The notes: generated from the letters alone by a model not told the origin. Counted from the first letter of the stretch, positions 51,249 through 60,793 are shown. The stretch: DNA of 64,000 nucleotides from Streptomyces actinomycinicus (GCF_016741775.1 NZ_JAERRK010000028.1:39357-103356), one strand, 5' to 3'. Made by a program: numbers and translations.

Positions 51249-52886
51249 ATGGAACTGATTCCGGCGCCGGATGCCGTCGAGGGGCCGACGGACCACCGTG
51301 TGCCGCTCGGCCACCGCACCACCCTGTGGGCCGGCCCGGGCACGGAGCGCACCGAACGCTGGCTGCGGGCCACGCTCGGCGCGGCCCTCGGGCTGCCGCT
51401 GCCGCCCGGCCCGCGGGACGCCCGCGACGCCGTACGGCTGCTCCTGGACGACACCCTCGAACCCGAGGCGTACCGGCTCGGCGCCGTCCCCGGCCACGGG
51501 ATCGAGATCCGCGGCGGCGGACCCGCCGGTGTGTTCTGGGGCGCGCAGACCCTGCGTCAGCTCCTCGGCCCCGACGCCTTCCGGCGCGCGCCCGTACGGC
51601 CCGGCCGCACCCTCGCCGTGCCCGGCCGGGTCGTCGAGGACGCCCCCCGCTTCCGCTGGCGCGGCCTGCTGCTCGACGTGGCCCGGCACTTCATGCCCAA
51701 GGACGGCGTGCTGCGCTACCTGGACCTGATGGCCGCCCACAAACTCAACGTCCTGCACCTCCATCTGACGGACGACCAGGGCTGGCGGATCGAGATCCGG
51801 CGCTTTCCCGGGCTGACCGAGACCGCTTCCTGGCGGGCGCGGACGAAAATCGGTCACCGTGCCTCACCGCTCTGGGAGGAGAAGCCGCACGGGGGTTACT
51901 ACACCCACGACGACATCCGGGAGATCGTCGCCTACGCCGCCGAACGGCACATCAGTGTCGTCCCGGAGATCGACGTACCGGGCCACTCGCAGGCCGCCGT
52001 CGCCGCATACCCCGAACTCGGCAACACCGACGTCGTCGACACCACCGCCCTGTCCGTCTGGGACGACTGGGGCATCTCCGCCAACGTCCTGGCGCCCACC
52101 GACACCACCCTGCGGTTCTACGAAGGGGTGTTCGAGGAAGTCCTGGAGCTGTTCCCCGCGGGCGCGGCCGGGTTCTCGGAGTTCGTCCACATCGGCGGCG
52201 ACGAGTGCCCCAAGGGGCAGTGGGCCGAGTCCGTGGCCGCCAAGACCCGCATCGCCGACCTCGGCCTCGCCGGCGAGGCCGGGCTGCAGGCCTGGTTCAT
52301 CGGGCACTTCGACGCCTGGCTCGCCGCGCGCGGGCGCCGCCTCATCGGCTGGGACGAGATCCTCGAGGGCGGTCTCGCGCCGGGCGCCGCGGTCTCCTCC
52401 TGGCGCGGCTACGCGGGCGGGATCGCCGCCGCGCGGGCCGGCCACGACGTGGTCATGTGCCCCGAGCAGTACGTGTACCTGGACCACCGTCAGGCCCCGG
52501 GCGAGGACGAACCGGTGCCGATCGGCTACGTGCGCACCCTGGAGGACGTCTACCGGTTCGAACCCGTGCCGGAGGGGCTCACCGAGGAGGAGGCCCGGCA
52601 CGTGCTGGGCACCCAGGCCAACCTGTGGACCGAGGTGATGGAGGACATCGCGCGCGTGGACTACCAGGCCTTCCCCCGGCTCGCGGCCTTCGCCGAGGTG
52701 GCCTGGAGCCGGCTGCCCGCCCCGGCGGAACGGGACTTCGCCGACTTCGAGCGCCGGATGGCCGCCCATTACCGCCGGCTCGACGCCCTCGGCGTCGGCT
52801 ACCGGCCGCCCACCGGGCCCCGGCCGTGGCAGCGGCGCCCCGGCGTGCTCGGCCGCCCGATCGAGGGACCTCCCCCGCAGAGGTGA
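51249..52886 (+). CDS. beta-N-acetylhexosaminidase, GH20
   Basis: Removes terminal GlcNAc from chitobiose and related beta-linked chains by substrate-assisted catalysis. 545 residues without a signal peptide, so probably cytosolic. An N-terminal GH20b beta domain (to about 140) precedes the TIM barrel with LLLDVARHFMP, HLHLTDDQGWR, DVPGHSQA, and the catalytic Asp318-Glu319 pair in HIGGDECP. GTQANLWTE is in the C-terminal part. It is controlled by a dre upstream, consistent with intracellular breakdown of imported chito-oligosaccharides. Start ATG at 51249. Confidence 0.95.
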   Translation: MELIPAPDAVEGPTDHRVPLGHRTTLWAGPGTERTERWLRATLGAALGLPLPPGPRDARDAVRLLLDDTLEPEAYRLGAVPGHGIEIRGGGPAGVFWGAQTLRQLLGPDAFRRAPVRPGRTLAVPGRVVEDAPRFRWRGLLLDVARHFMPKDGVLRYLDLMAAHKLNVLHLHLTDDQGWRIEIRRFPGLTETASWRARTKIGHRASPLWEEKPHGGYYTHDDIREIVAYAAERHISVVPEIDVPGHSQAAVAAYPELGNTDVVDTTALSVWDDWGISANVLAPTDTTLRFYEGVFEEVLELFPAGAAGFSEFVHIGGDECPKGQWAESVAAKTRIADLGLAGEAGLQAWFIGHFDAWLAARGRRLIGWDEILEGGLAPGAAVSSWRGYAGGIAAARAGHDVVMCPEQYVYLDHRQAPGEDEPVPIGYVRTLEDVYRFEPVPEGLTEEEARHVLGTQANLWTEVMEDIARVDYQAFPRLAAFAEVAWSRLPAPAERDFADFERRMAAHYRRLDALGVGYRPPTGPRPWQRRPGVLGRPIEGPPPQR

Positions 52887-53156
52887 CCGGCCGGCCACCC
52901 CGCCCCGCATTGGTGAACCCTCGAACAGGTAACGGGAAAACCCCGGCAGGATCACCGAAGAGTGGCAATCGGTGCGCACCGGTGATGCCGTGCGAAAACG
53001 GACCATCTCGCCGGTGAGGTGGGCGAATGCCTCCTAGCGGACCCCCGCGTTCGGGTGTTGCAAAGATGTGCCAGAGTTGCGTCGTCCGCCCTGTCAGCAC
53101 GTACCGTACGGCAGCACAGGCGGGACCATGTGGGGCAGCGGGAAGGGGCAGCCGGT
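52887..53156. other. intergenic region before the molybdenum-hydroxylase-like operon
   Basis: 270 bp without a supported gene. It should contain the operon promoter, but no convincing -35/-10 pair was found. GGAAGGGG at its end is the ribosome site of the TTG start that follows. Confidence 0.4.
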
Positions 53157-54050
53157 TTGACCACGCACGCACCGCAGGCGGCGCAGGCCGTCACGCTGCC
53201 CACGACACTGGACGAGGCTGTGGCGGCCCTCACGGCCATGCCCGCCGCGGTCCCGGTCGCGGGTGGCACCGACCTGATGGCCGCCGTCAACTCCGGCCAG
53301 CTCAGGCCGGCCGCCCTGGTGGGCCTCGGCCGGATCAGCGAGATCCGCGGCTGGCAGTACCAGGACGGCCACGCGCTGCTCGGCGCGGGCCTCACGCACG
53401 CCCGCATGGGCCGCCCGGACTTCGCGGCCCTGATCCCGGCGCTCGCCGCCGCCGCGCGCGCCGCGGGTCCGCCGCACATCCGCAACGCGGGCACCCTGGG
53501 CGGCAACATCGCCACGGCCGCCCCCACCGGGGACGCGCTGCCGGTGCTGGCCGCCCTGGAAGCGACGCTGATCATCGCGGGCCCGGGCGGGGCCCGCCGG
53601 GAGATCCCGGTGTCGCACCTGCTGGCCGGCGTGGAGATGCTCGGTGGCGGCGAACTCATCGGCTACGTGCGCGTACCGCTGCTGCACGCCCCGCAGGTCT
53701 TCCTGAAGGCGACCGGCCGCACCGGGCCCGGCCGCGCGGTCGCCTCCGTGGCCGTCGTCCTCGACCCCGCCCGGCGCGGCGTGCGCTGCGCCGTCGGGGC
53801 CATAGCGCCGATGCCGCTGCGGCCCCTGGAGGCCGAGGAGTGGGTCGCGCAGCTCATCGACTGGGACAACGACCGCGCGCTCGTCCCGGAGGCGCTGCAC
53901 GCCTTCGGCGAGTACGTCGCCGCGGCCTGCATCCCCGACCCGGCCCCCGAGCCCGACGGCTCGGTGACCCCGCTACCGCCCGCCGTACTGCACCTGCGGC
54001 GCACCGTCGCCGCACTGGCCCGACGAGCACTGGGGAGGGCGCTGTCGTGA
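53157..54050 (+). CDS. FAD-binding subunit of a xanthine-dehydrogenase-family oxidoreductase
   Basis: 297 residues from TTG at 53157, preceded by GGGAAGGGGC. The FAD_binding_5 domain has VAGGTDLMAAV near residue 35 and RNAGTLGGNIATAAPTGDAL near residue 110, both intact FAD-contacting motifs. The CO-dehydrogenase flavoprotein C-terminal domain follows (KATGRTGPGRAVASVAVV). It would pass electrons from the 2Fe-2S subunit to NAD or a quinone. The gene overlaps the next by four bases (GTGA). Symbols for xanthine dehydrogenase are withheld because the catalytic subunit is atypical. Confidence 0.88.
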   Translation: MTTHAPQAAQAVTLPTTLDEAVAALTAMPAAVPVAGGTDLMAAVNSGQLRPAALVGLGRISEIRGWQYQDGHALLGAGLTHARMGRPDFAALIPALAAAARAAGPPHIRNAGTLGGNIATAAPTGDALPVLAALEATLIIAGPGGARREIPVSHLLAGVEMLGGGELIGYVRVPLLHAPQVFLKATGRTGPGRAVASVAVVLDPARRGVRCAVGAIAPMPLRPLEAEEWVAQLIDWDNDRALVPEALHAFGEYVAAACIPDPAPEPDGSVTPLPPAVLHLRRTVAALARRALGRALS

Positions 54051-56362
54051 CCGACGACCAGCACGGAGAGGGCACGTCCCAGGGCGGCGGCCGCTGGAAC
54101 CCGCTGCCCCAGGGCGACTACGACGACGGCGCCACCGCCTTCGTGAAGCTGCCCGAGGGCGGCATCGACGCGCTGCTGTCCGGCGACAGCCCGCTGGCCG
54201 CGCCCGGGCACGGCTACGTGCCGCCGCGGATAACGGCCACACGCCCCGTCCCCGACGACTGGCCCGCGCCCGAGGGCGGCGGCCAGTGGCCCGACCCGAA
54301 CGCCGCGGCGGCCCAGCCGCAGGCCGCCGACGACCGGTTCACCTACCAGCCCGGTGCCACCCAGCACTGGACCTTCGAGGAGCCCGCCGCACCGGCCGCC
54401 CCGGGTCACGACGTCACCGGGCAGTGGTCCATCCCCGTCGCCGGCGGCGACCTTCCGGATGAATCGGGCGAGTTCACCACGTCGTCGCTGGTCGAGCAGT
54501 GGGGCGGCACCCCGCCCGCCACGCTGCCCGGCGGCGCGCCCGCACCCTGGGCGACGGACGGCGCGGGCCGGCCCTTGAGCCGGACCGCCCCTCCGCAGAC
54601 CCCGGCCCCGACCGACTCCCCCGCGCCCGCCGACGGCACCGGCCACACGGCCCTGCCGGACCACGCCGGCGCACACCCGGCGGGCGGCACGCCGGCGCCC
54701 GCGCAGGACGCGTACGGCCCGGAGGGCGGGTACGAGGACGCGTACGACACGGGGGACGGGTACGTCCAGGAGGGCGGCTACGTCCAGGAGGACGGGTACG
54801 TTCCGCGGGACGGCTACGGGCACGCACCGGCCGGGCATGACGCACCGGCCGGGCACGAGACACCGGCCGGGCACGAGACACCGGCCGGGCACGAGGGCGA
54901 CGGTCCCGCGGAGGCCGGGCGGTCCGGGGCCGGGCACGTGCAGGCCGGGGCGCCCGAGGCAGGGCACACCGAGCCCGGGCACGTGCAGGCCGGGGGGTCC
55001 GGGGCCGGGCACACCGAGGGCGCGTACACGGAGAACGAGTACGCGGAGAGCGGGTACGCCGGGCACCAGTCCGCCGAGCCGGGTGCGGCGCCGGGCGCCG
55101 AAGGCAACGGCCCCCTGGAGGCCGCGGAACGCCCCGCTGGCGGCCCCGCGGACCACGACCGGCCCACGGACCGGCCCGACGCCCCGCAGCCCGCGACGAC
55201 GGCCGCCACGGCCGGGCCGGGGGCACCCCTCGCCCCGACGACGGTCGGCGACCACCCCGGCACCACCGACGCGGACGCCGACGCGCCCCGCGGCCGTGCC
55301 GGCGCACCCGCCGACCCCACCGGTTCGCCCACCGGCCGTGCCGGCGCACCCGCCGACTCCGACGGCGTGCCAGGGACCCCTACGGGCGTGCCGGGGTCGC
55401 GTGCCGGTGCGCCGGGGGCGGCCGGTACGCCCGGCGCCGGGGTGGCGGACGCCGATCCGGCAGGCGGTGCGGACGCCGGTCCGCCCGTGACGGACGAGTC
55501 CGGCGAGGCCGCCGGTGCCCACTCCGCCGAAGGGTCCGCGCCCGCGCCGGAGGCCGCCCCCGAGGGCGGTGAGGAGCAGGCCGCCGCACCCCTCCCGCCG
55601 CACGACGACCACCCCCTCGCCTCCTACGTCCTGCGGGTCAACGGCACCGACCGCCCCGTCACCGACGCCTGGATCGGCGAGTCCCTGGTGTACGTGCTGC
55701 GCGAGCGGCTCGGCCTCGCGGGCGCCAAGGACGGCTGCTCGCAGGGCGAGTGCGGGGCGTGCAACGTGCAGGTCGACGGCCGCCTGGTCGCCTCCTGCCT
55801 GGTCCCGGCGGTCACCACGGCCGGCAGCGAGGTGCGCACGGTCGAGGGCCTGGCCGCCGACGGCGAACCCTCCGACGTGCAGCGCGCGCTCGCCCGGTGC
55901 GGTGCCGTCCAGTGCGGCTTCTGCGTGCCGGGCATGGCGATGACCCTGCACGACCTGCTGGAGGGCAACCCGGCGCCGACCGAGCTGGAGGCCCGGCAGG
56001 CACTGTGCGGCAACCTCTGCCGGTGCACGGGCTACCGGGGTGTCCTGGAGGCCGTGCAGGAGGTCGTCGCCGAGCGCGAGGCGGCCCAGGCCGGCAGCGG
56101 GACGGACGCGGACGAGGCACGGATCCCGCACCAGGCGGGCCCCGGCTCCGGCGGTGTCCACGCGTCGGCGTTCGAGGCGCCGGGCGCCTTCGACACCACC
56201 CGGACGCCGCGCGCGTTCGAGGCGGCCCCCGACGACTACGGGGACACCCAGGGCGGCACGTACGGCGACCCGCAGGGCGGCTACGGCGACACGCCCGACC
56301 CGTACGGCACACCGCCGGGACCGCAGGACCAGCACTACGGCCAGGACGGAGGCCAGGCGTGA
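54047..56362 (+). CDS. 2Fe-2S subunit with giant disordered N-terminal extension
   Basis: 771 residues from GTG at 54047; the usual family length is 150-200. Residues 1 to about 520 are low-complexity Pro/Ala/Gly/Asp/Glu/His sequence with short repeats (GHETPA, YVQEGG, AGHVQAGG). The ferredoxin-like and helical domains follow at about 525-690, with all eight cluster cysteines: CSQGECGAC with a later Cys, and CGFC with CRC. A second disordered tail of about 80 residues rich in Gly/Tyr/Asp ends the protein. It overlaps both neighbours by GTGA junctions, so all three are one operon. The iron-sulfur part looks fully functional; the extension has no recognised role. Confidence 0.85.
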   Translation: MTDDQHGEGTSQGGGRWNPLPQGDYDDGATAFVKLPEGGIDALLSGDSPLAAPGHGYVPPRITATRPVPDDWPAPEGGGQWPDPNAAAAQPQAADDRFTYQPGATQHWTFEEPAAPAAPGHDVTGQWSIPVAGGDLPDESGEFTTSSLVEQWGGTPPATLPGGAPAPWATDGAGRPLSRTAPPQTPAPTDSPAPADGTGHTALPDHAGAHPAGGTPAPAQDAYGPEGGYEDAYDTGDGYVQEGGYVQEDGYVPRDGYGHAPAGHDAPAGHETPAGHETPAGHEGDGPAEAGRSGAGHVQAGAPEAGHTEPGHVQAGGSGAGHTEGAYTENEYAESGYAGHQSAEPGAAPGAEGNGPLEAAERPAGGPADHDRPTDRPDAPQPATTAATAGPGAPLAPTTVGDHPGTTDADADAPRGRAGAPADPTGSPTGRAGAPADSDGVPGTPTGVPGSRAGAPGAAGTPGAGVADADPAGGADAGPPVTDESGEAAGAHSAEGSAPAPEAAPEGGEEQAAAPLPPHDDHPLASYVLRVNGTDRPVTDAWIGESLVYVLRERLGLAGAKDGCSQGECGACNVQVDGRLVASCLVPAVTTAGSEVRTVEGLAADGEPSDVQRALARCGAVQCGFCVPGMAMTLHDLLEGNPAPTELEARQALCGNLCRCTGYRGVLEAVQEVVAEREAAQAGSGTDADEARIPHQAGPGSGGVHASAFEAPGAFDTTRTPRAFEAAPDDYGDTQGGTYGDPQGGYGDTPDPYGTPPGPQDQHYGQDGGQA

Positions 56363-58668
56363 GCCACGAAGCCGGCACCGCGACCACCGCCGCGGAACCC
56401 GCCCCCGCGGCCGAGCCGTTGCCGCACGGCCTCGGCGCCTCCCTGCCGCACGCCGACGCCCGCGCCAAGACCGAGGGCACCTTCCCGTACGCGGCCGACC
56501 TGTGGGCCGAGGGCCTGCTCTGGGCGGCCGTACTGCGCTCCCCGCACGCGCACGCGCGCATCGTCTCCATCGACACCACCCACGCGCGCGAGATGCCCGG
56601 CGTACGGGCCGTCATCACGCACGAGGACGTTCCCGGCACGCCCCGCCACGGCCGGGGCACGCCCGACCGGCCGGTGTTCGCCTCCGAGGCCGTACGGCAC
56701 CACGGCGAGCCCATCGCCGCCGTCGCCGCCGACCACCCGGACACCGCGCGGATGGCCGCCGCTGCCGTCATCGTCGAGTACGAGGTGCTCGACCCGGTGA
56801 CCGATCCCGAGCAGGCCTTCGAGGCGGAGCCGCTGCACCCCGACGGCAACCTGATCCGGCACATCCCCCTGCGCCACGGCGACCCGGACTCGGCCGGCGA
56901 GGTGGTGGTCGAGGGCCTGTACCGCATCGGCCGCCAGGACCCCGCCCCCATCGGCGCCGAGGCCGGCCTCGCCGTACCGCGCCCCGACGGCGGCGTGGAG
57001 CTGTACCTGGCCTCCACCGACCCGCACGCCGACCGCAACACGGCCGCCGCCTGCTACGGGCTGTCCCCGGATCGGGTGAAGATCGTCGTCACGGGGGTGC
57101 CGGGGGCCACCGCCGACCGCGAGGACCAGGGCTTCCAGCTCCCGCTCGGCCTGCTCGCGCTCAAGACCGGCTGCCCGGTGAAACTCACCGCCACGCGCGA
57201 GGAGTCCTTCCTCGGCCACGCCCACCGCCACCCCACCCTGCTGCGCTACCGGCACCACGCCGACGCCGACGGCAAGCTGGTCAAGGTCGAGGCGCAGATC
57301 CTGCTGGACGCGGGCGCGTACGCCGACACCTCATCCGACGCCCTCGCCGCCGCCGTCTCCTTCGCGTGCGGCCCGTACGTCGTCCCCAACGCCTTCATCG
57401 AGGGCTGGGCCGTCCGCACCAACAACCCGCCCTCCGGCCATGTGCGCGGCGAGGGCGCCCTGCAGGTGTGCGCCGCCTACGAGGCGCAGATGGACAAGCT
57501 CGCGAAGAAACTCGGCCTGGACCCGGCCGAACTGCGCCTGCGCAACGTCCTCGCCACCGGTGACGTGCTGCCCATCGGCCAGACCGTGACCTGCCCGGCA
57601 CCGGTCGCCGAACTCCTCCAGGCGGTACGGGACCACCCGCTGCCCGCGCTGCCCAAGGACACGCCCGAGGAGGAGTGGCTGCTGCCCGGCGGACCCGAGG
57701 GAGCGGGCGAACCCGGCGCGGTGCGCCGCGGCGTCGGCTACGGCCTGGGCATGGTCCACATGCTCGGCGCGGAGGGCGCCGACGAGGTGTCCACGGCGAC
57801 GGTCAAGGTCCACGACGGCATCGCCACCGTGCTCTGCGCGGCGGTGGAGACCGGCCAGGGCTTCACCACCCTCGCCCGGCAGATCGTCCAGGAGACCCTC
57901 GGCATCGAGGAAGTCCACGTCGCTCCCGTCGACACCGACCAGCCGTCGGCCGGCGCGGGCTGCCGGGGCCGGCACACCTGGGTGTCCGGCGGCGCGGTGG
58001 AGCGGGCCGCGAAGATGGTCCGCACGCAGCTGCTGCAGCCCCTCGCGCACAAGTTCGGCATGTCCACCGAGCTGCTCCAGATCACCGACGGCAAGATCAC
58101 CTCGTACGACGGTGTCCTCTCGACGACCGTCATGGAGGCGATGGAGGGCAAGGAACTGTGGGCCACGGCCCAGTGCCGCCCGCACCCCACCGAGCCGCTG
58201 GACGCCGCCGGCCAGGGCGACGCCTTCGTGGGCCTCGCCTTCTGCGCCATCCGCGCGGTCGTGGACGTCGACGTCGAACTGGGCTCGGTGCGCGTGGTGG
58301 AGCTGGCGGTGGCCCAGGACGTGGGCCAGGTGCTCAACCCGGCGCAACTGGCGGCACGCATCGAGGCGGGCGTCACCCAGGGCGTCGGCATCGCCCTCAC
58401 CGAGAACCTCCGTACGCCCCGCGGCCTTGTCCGCCATCCCGACCTGACCGGCTACGCCCTCCCGACCGCGCTGGACGCCCCCGACATCCGGATCGTCAGA
58501 CTGGTCGAGGAGCGGGACGTGGTCGCCCCCTTCGGCGCGAAGTCCGTCAGCGCCGTCCCCGTCGTCACCGCTCCCGCGGCGATCGCCTCCGCCGTCCGTG
58601 CCGCCACCGGCCGCCCGGTCAACCGTCTCCCGATCCGCCCGCAGGCCGCGGTGATCCCGGACCGCTGA
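56359..58668 (+). CDS. divergent molybdopterin-binding subunit, xanthine-dehydrogenase family
   Basis: 769 residues from GTG at 56359. Overall architecture is normal: the ald_Xan_dh N-domain (residues 30-140, LRSPHAHARIVSIDTTHA) and Mo-binding domains (VKLTATREESFLGHAHRH, AVETGQGFTTLARQIVQETL). However, key motifs are altered. The Moco loop normally GGGFGGK reads VPGATADR; the substrate-channel block QEHFYLE reads RQDPAPIGAE; RGFG reads RGEG; and the catalytic Glu of GAKxVGE is replaced (GAKSVSA). It may bind cofactor differently or be catalytically changed. It is the last gene of the operon. Confidence 0.82.
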   Translation: MSHEAGTATTAAEPAPAAEPLPHGLGASLPHADARAKTEGTFPYAADLWAEGLLWAAVLRSPHAHARIVSIDTTHAREMPGVRAVITHEDVPGTPRHGRGTPDRPVFASEAVRHHGEPIAAVAADHPDTARMAAAAVIVEYEVLDPVTDPEQAFEAEPLHPDGNLIRHIPLRHGDPDSAGEVVVEGLYRIGRQDPAPIGAEAGLAVPRPDGGVELYLASTDPHADRNTAAACYGLSPDRVKIVVTGVPGATADREDQGFQLPLGLLALKTGCPVKLTATREESFLGHAHRHPTLLRYRHHADADGKLVKVEAQILLDAGAYADTSSDALAAAVSFACGPYVVPNAFIEGWAVRTNNPPSGHVRGEGALQVCAAYEAQMDKLAKKLGLDPAELRLRNVLATGDVLPIGQTVTCPAPVAELLQAVRDHPLPALPKDTPEEEWLLPGGPEGAGEPGAVRRGVGYGLGMVHMLGAEGADEVSTATVKVHDGIATVLCAAVETGQGFTTLARQIVQETLGIEEVHVAPVDTDQPSAGAGCRGRHTWVSGGAVERAAKMVRTQLLQPLAHKFGMSTELLQITDGKITSYDGVLSTTVMEAMEGKELWATAQCRPHPTEPLDAAGQGDAFVGLAFCAIRAVVDVDVELGSVRVVELAVAQDVGQVLNPAQLAARIEAGVTQGVGIALTENLRTPRGLVRHPDLTGYALPTALDAPDIRIVRLVEERDVVAPFGAKSVSAVPVVTAPAAIASAVRAATGRPVNRLPIRPQAAVIPDR

Positions 58669-58833
58669 GCCGGTCCGGGAGCGCAACGGTAGCGGGCCGC
58701 CCGACGTCCTTTCCCGTGAGGGACGTTGTCAGTGGGGCGGCGTAGTGTGCGGAGCAGTGAGGGCACCTGTCCGAGGGCCGCGTACGCCCGTGTACGCACG
58801 CCCGTCACGCACGGGGAAGATCGCGGGGGAGCG

Positions 58834-59991
58834 ATGAGCACGACCGACGCCGGAATCCCGGCGATCACGCTGACCGAGGCGGAGCTGGGCCGCCACGTCA
58901 CGCACGCGCCGACACGCGGTCTGCTCACGGGACCCGGACTGCCCGCGGACACCGACCTGCTGACCTTCTCCCCGCTGCGCAGACACGGCCTGCGCACGCT
59001 CGCCGACGCCGCGGACGGCCCCTTCCGCCTCGCGGAGGAGCTGCGGGGCCGCCTGGTGATAGGGGAACTGCTCACGCCGGCCGGCATGGAGCGCGAGTCG
59101 ATCCTGCTCGACGGCGTCACGGGCGAGATCACCACGGCCTACCTCGCCGGCCCGTCCGACCCGCGCCCCTTGGCGCCCTCCCTGCACACGCTGCTGCGGT
59201 TCGCCGCCGTCACCGAGGAACTGTCGGGCCTGCGCGGCCGTTTCGCCTCGCTGTCCGGCCAGTACGGGCCGAAGACGGTGACCGAGGCCTCCCGCCGCCT
59301 GCTGGCCCTCTTCGAAGAGGACACGGACGGCGAGGTCCCGCCGTACTGGAAGGCGGCGGCACTGATCCGTCCCCTCGCCCTGATCGCCGGACCCGGCACT
59401 GCCTCAGGCCTCACCCTGGACGTGCCCGCGCGCGTCCTGGACCAGGAGTTCGGCCAGGGCAGGACGGCCCGCTTCGAGGAGGTCGACTTCCCGCCGTCGC
59501 TCACCCACGAGCCGACCCGGCGTTTCCTGCGCGAGACGGGGCTGCCGGAGGAGGCGGTCTTCTTCCGCACCGACACGGACGTGCCGTTGCCGACCCTGCG
59601 GGAGTACTTCACACAGGAGCGCCCCGGCTACCCGGCAGGGCAACTCCCCGCCCACTGCGACCACTTGATCCGTCTCGGCCACCTGCTGGAGGAGAACAGC
59701 CTGGTGGTCGACGGCAGAACGGGCGCCGTCCTCACCTTCAGCGAGCCGGATGCCACGCTCCACCCGCTCAACACCGACGTCTCCACCCTGGCCTTCACCC
59801 TCTGGCTCCTGCACCACGAGCGCAGGATCGACACCCACCTGTCCCGCGAACTGGCGACCACGGCCTACGACCAGCTGGCCGCCGCCATGATCCACACCCT
59901 GAACGCCCTCGACCCCACGGGCACCCTGCCCGACGCCACCTGGCACTACTGGACGGACCTCTTCCAGGACGAGGCGGGCGGGGTGCTCTGA
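58834..59991 (+). CDS. double SUKH-4 family protein (immunity-like)
   Basis: 385 residues from the ATG at 58834 with GGGGGA upstream. It contains two SUKH-4-type domains, about residues 15-150 and 225-345. Both open with a Thr-Arg-x-Leu helix and a GLP motif (APTRGLLTGPGLP, EPTRRFLRETGLP), and both carry a buried-strand ILLDG/LVVDG turn followed by a TG.(I/V)L or TG.IT step. SUKH proteins are immunity factors for polymorphic nuclease toxins, but no toxin or secretion gene is adjacent. The gap before it (58669-58833) has only a small hairpin. The assignment is by pattern, so the confidence is moderate. Confidence 0.7.
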   Translation: MSTTDAGIPAITLTEAELGRHVTHAPTRGLLTGPGLPADTDLLTFSPLRRHGLRTLADAADGPFRLAEELRGRLVIGELLTPAGMERESILLDGVTGEITTAYLAGPSDPRPLAPSLHTLLRFAAVTEELSGLRGRFASLSGQYGPKTVTEASRRLLALFEEDTDGEVPPYWKAAALIRPLALIAGPGTASGLTLDVPARVLDQEFGQGRTARFEEVDFPPSLTHEPTRRFLRETGLPEEAVFFRTDTDVPLPTLREYFTQERPGYPAGQLPAHCDHLIRLGHLLEENSLVVDGRTGAVLTFSEPDATLHPLNTDVSTLAFTLWLLHHERRIDTHLSRELATTAYDQLAAAMIHTLNALDPTGTLPDATWHYWTDLFQDEAGGVL

Positions 59992-60004
59992 GAGCCCGGC
60001 TCCC

Positions 60005-60793
60005 TCAGTCCTTCGCCGTCGTGATGACGGCGAAGGGCGCACCGGCGGGGTCGAGGAACATGGCGAACCGGCCGATGCCCTCCGCCTCGGTCGTCGGGAT
60101 GATGACGGTGGCTCCCGCCTCGCGCGCCCTGCCGACCGTGGCGTCACAGTCGCTCACCTCGAAGTACGGATGCCACTCCGGCGTCGATCCGGCATCGAGG
60201 TTCTCCTGGGGCAACTGCATCAGCCCGCCGTGGGCCGCCTCCGCGCCGGCGGCGGCCGGCGAGAGGACGGTGTAGGTCAGCTCCGGGCTCATGGCCACGT
60301 CGTTCATCTGCCAGGAGAACACCGACCGGTAGAACGCCTTCGCCGCCTCGGCGTCGGTGGTGTACAGCTCCACCCAGGAGAGGCTGTCGGGCACGCCGAC
60401 GACCTCCAGGCCACCCGTCTCGCGTGGCTGCCAGACGGCGAAGTCCGCGCCCGTGGGGTCGGTGAAGGCAGCCATCCGGCCGAAGGAGAAGACGTCCGCC
60501 GGAGCGACCCTGACCCTGCCACCCCCCTGCTCCACGGCCTTGGCGGTGGCGTCGGCGTCCGGCGTGTGGAAGTACACCGTCCAGGACGGGCTCGCACCCG
60601 CTTCGGTGAGCGGGCCCAGCCCGGCGACCGTCCTGCCGTCCCGCAGGAAGAAGCCGTAGTCACCCGCCTCCGGACCGGCCGACCGCAGCTCCCAGCCGAA
60701 GACGGCGGAGTAGAAGGCGGCGCTCGCGCCGGTGTCCGGACTCCCCAGATCGAGCCAGTTCGGGGCGCCCGGCACATACGTGGTCGTCTGCAT
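60005..60793 (-). CDS. VOC-family protein with two glyoxalase-like domains
   Basis: 262 residues from the ATG at 60793, which has GGAGG eight bases upstream; longer readings lack support. Two vicinal-oxygen-chelate modules (about 8-125 and 135-260) each begin with a W-(L/V)-(D/E)-L strand and an (A)FY..VF.W segment (AAFYSAVFGWEL, KAFYRSVFSWQM). Members include the mycobacterial CFP30B antigen. Metal-dependent enzymes and binding proteins share this fold. Function unknown. It is convergent with the SUKH gene (14-bp gap) and divergent from a secreted protein gene. Confidence 0.88.
   Translation of the reverse strand: MQTTTYVPGAPNWLDLGSPDTGASAAFYSAVFGWELRSAGPEAGDYGFFLRDGRTVAGLGPLTEAGASPSWTVYFHTPDADATAKAVEQGGGRVRVAPADVFSFGRMAAFTDPTGADFAVWQPRETGGLEVVGVPDSLSWVELYTTDAEAAKAFYRSVFSWQMNDVAMSPELTYTVLSPAAAGAEAAHGGLMQLPQENLDAGSTPEWHPYFEVSDCDATVGRAREAGATVIIPTTEAEGIGRFAMFLDPAGAPFAVITTAKD

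Noticed and set aside
53027..54046. N-terminal extension of the 2Fe-2S subunit through the FAD gene
   Set aside because: This stretch is the FAD gene in another frame and is Arg-rich nonsense; GTG at 54047 overlaps the upstream stop in the usual GTGA way.
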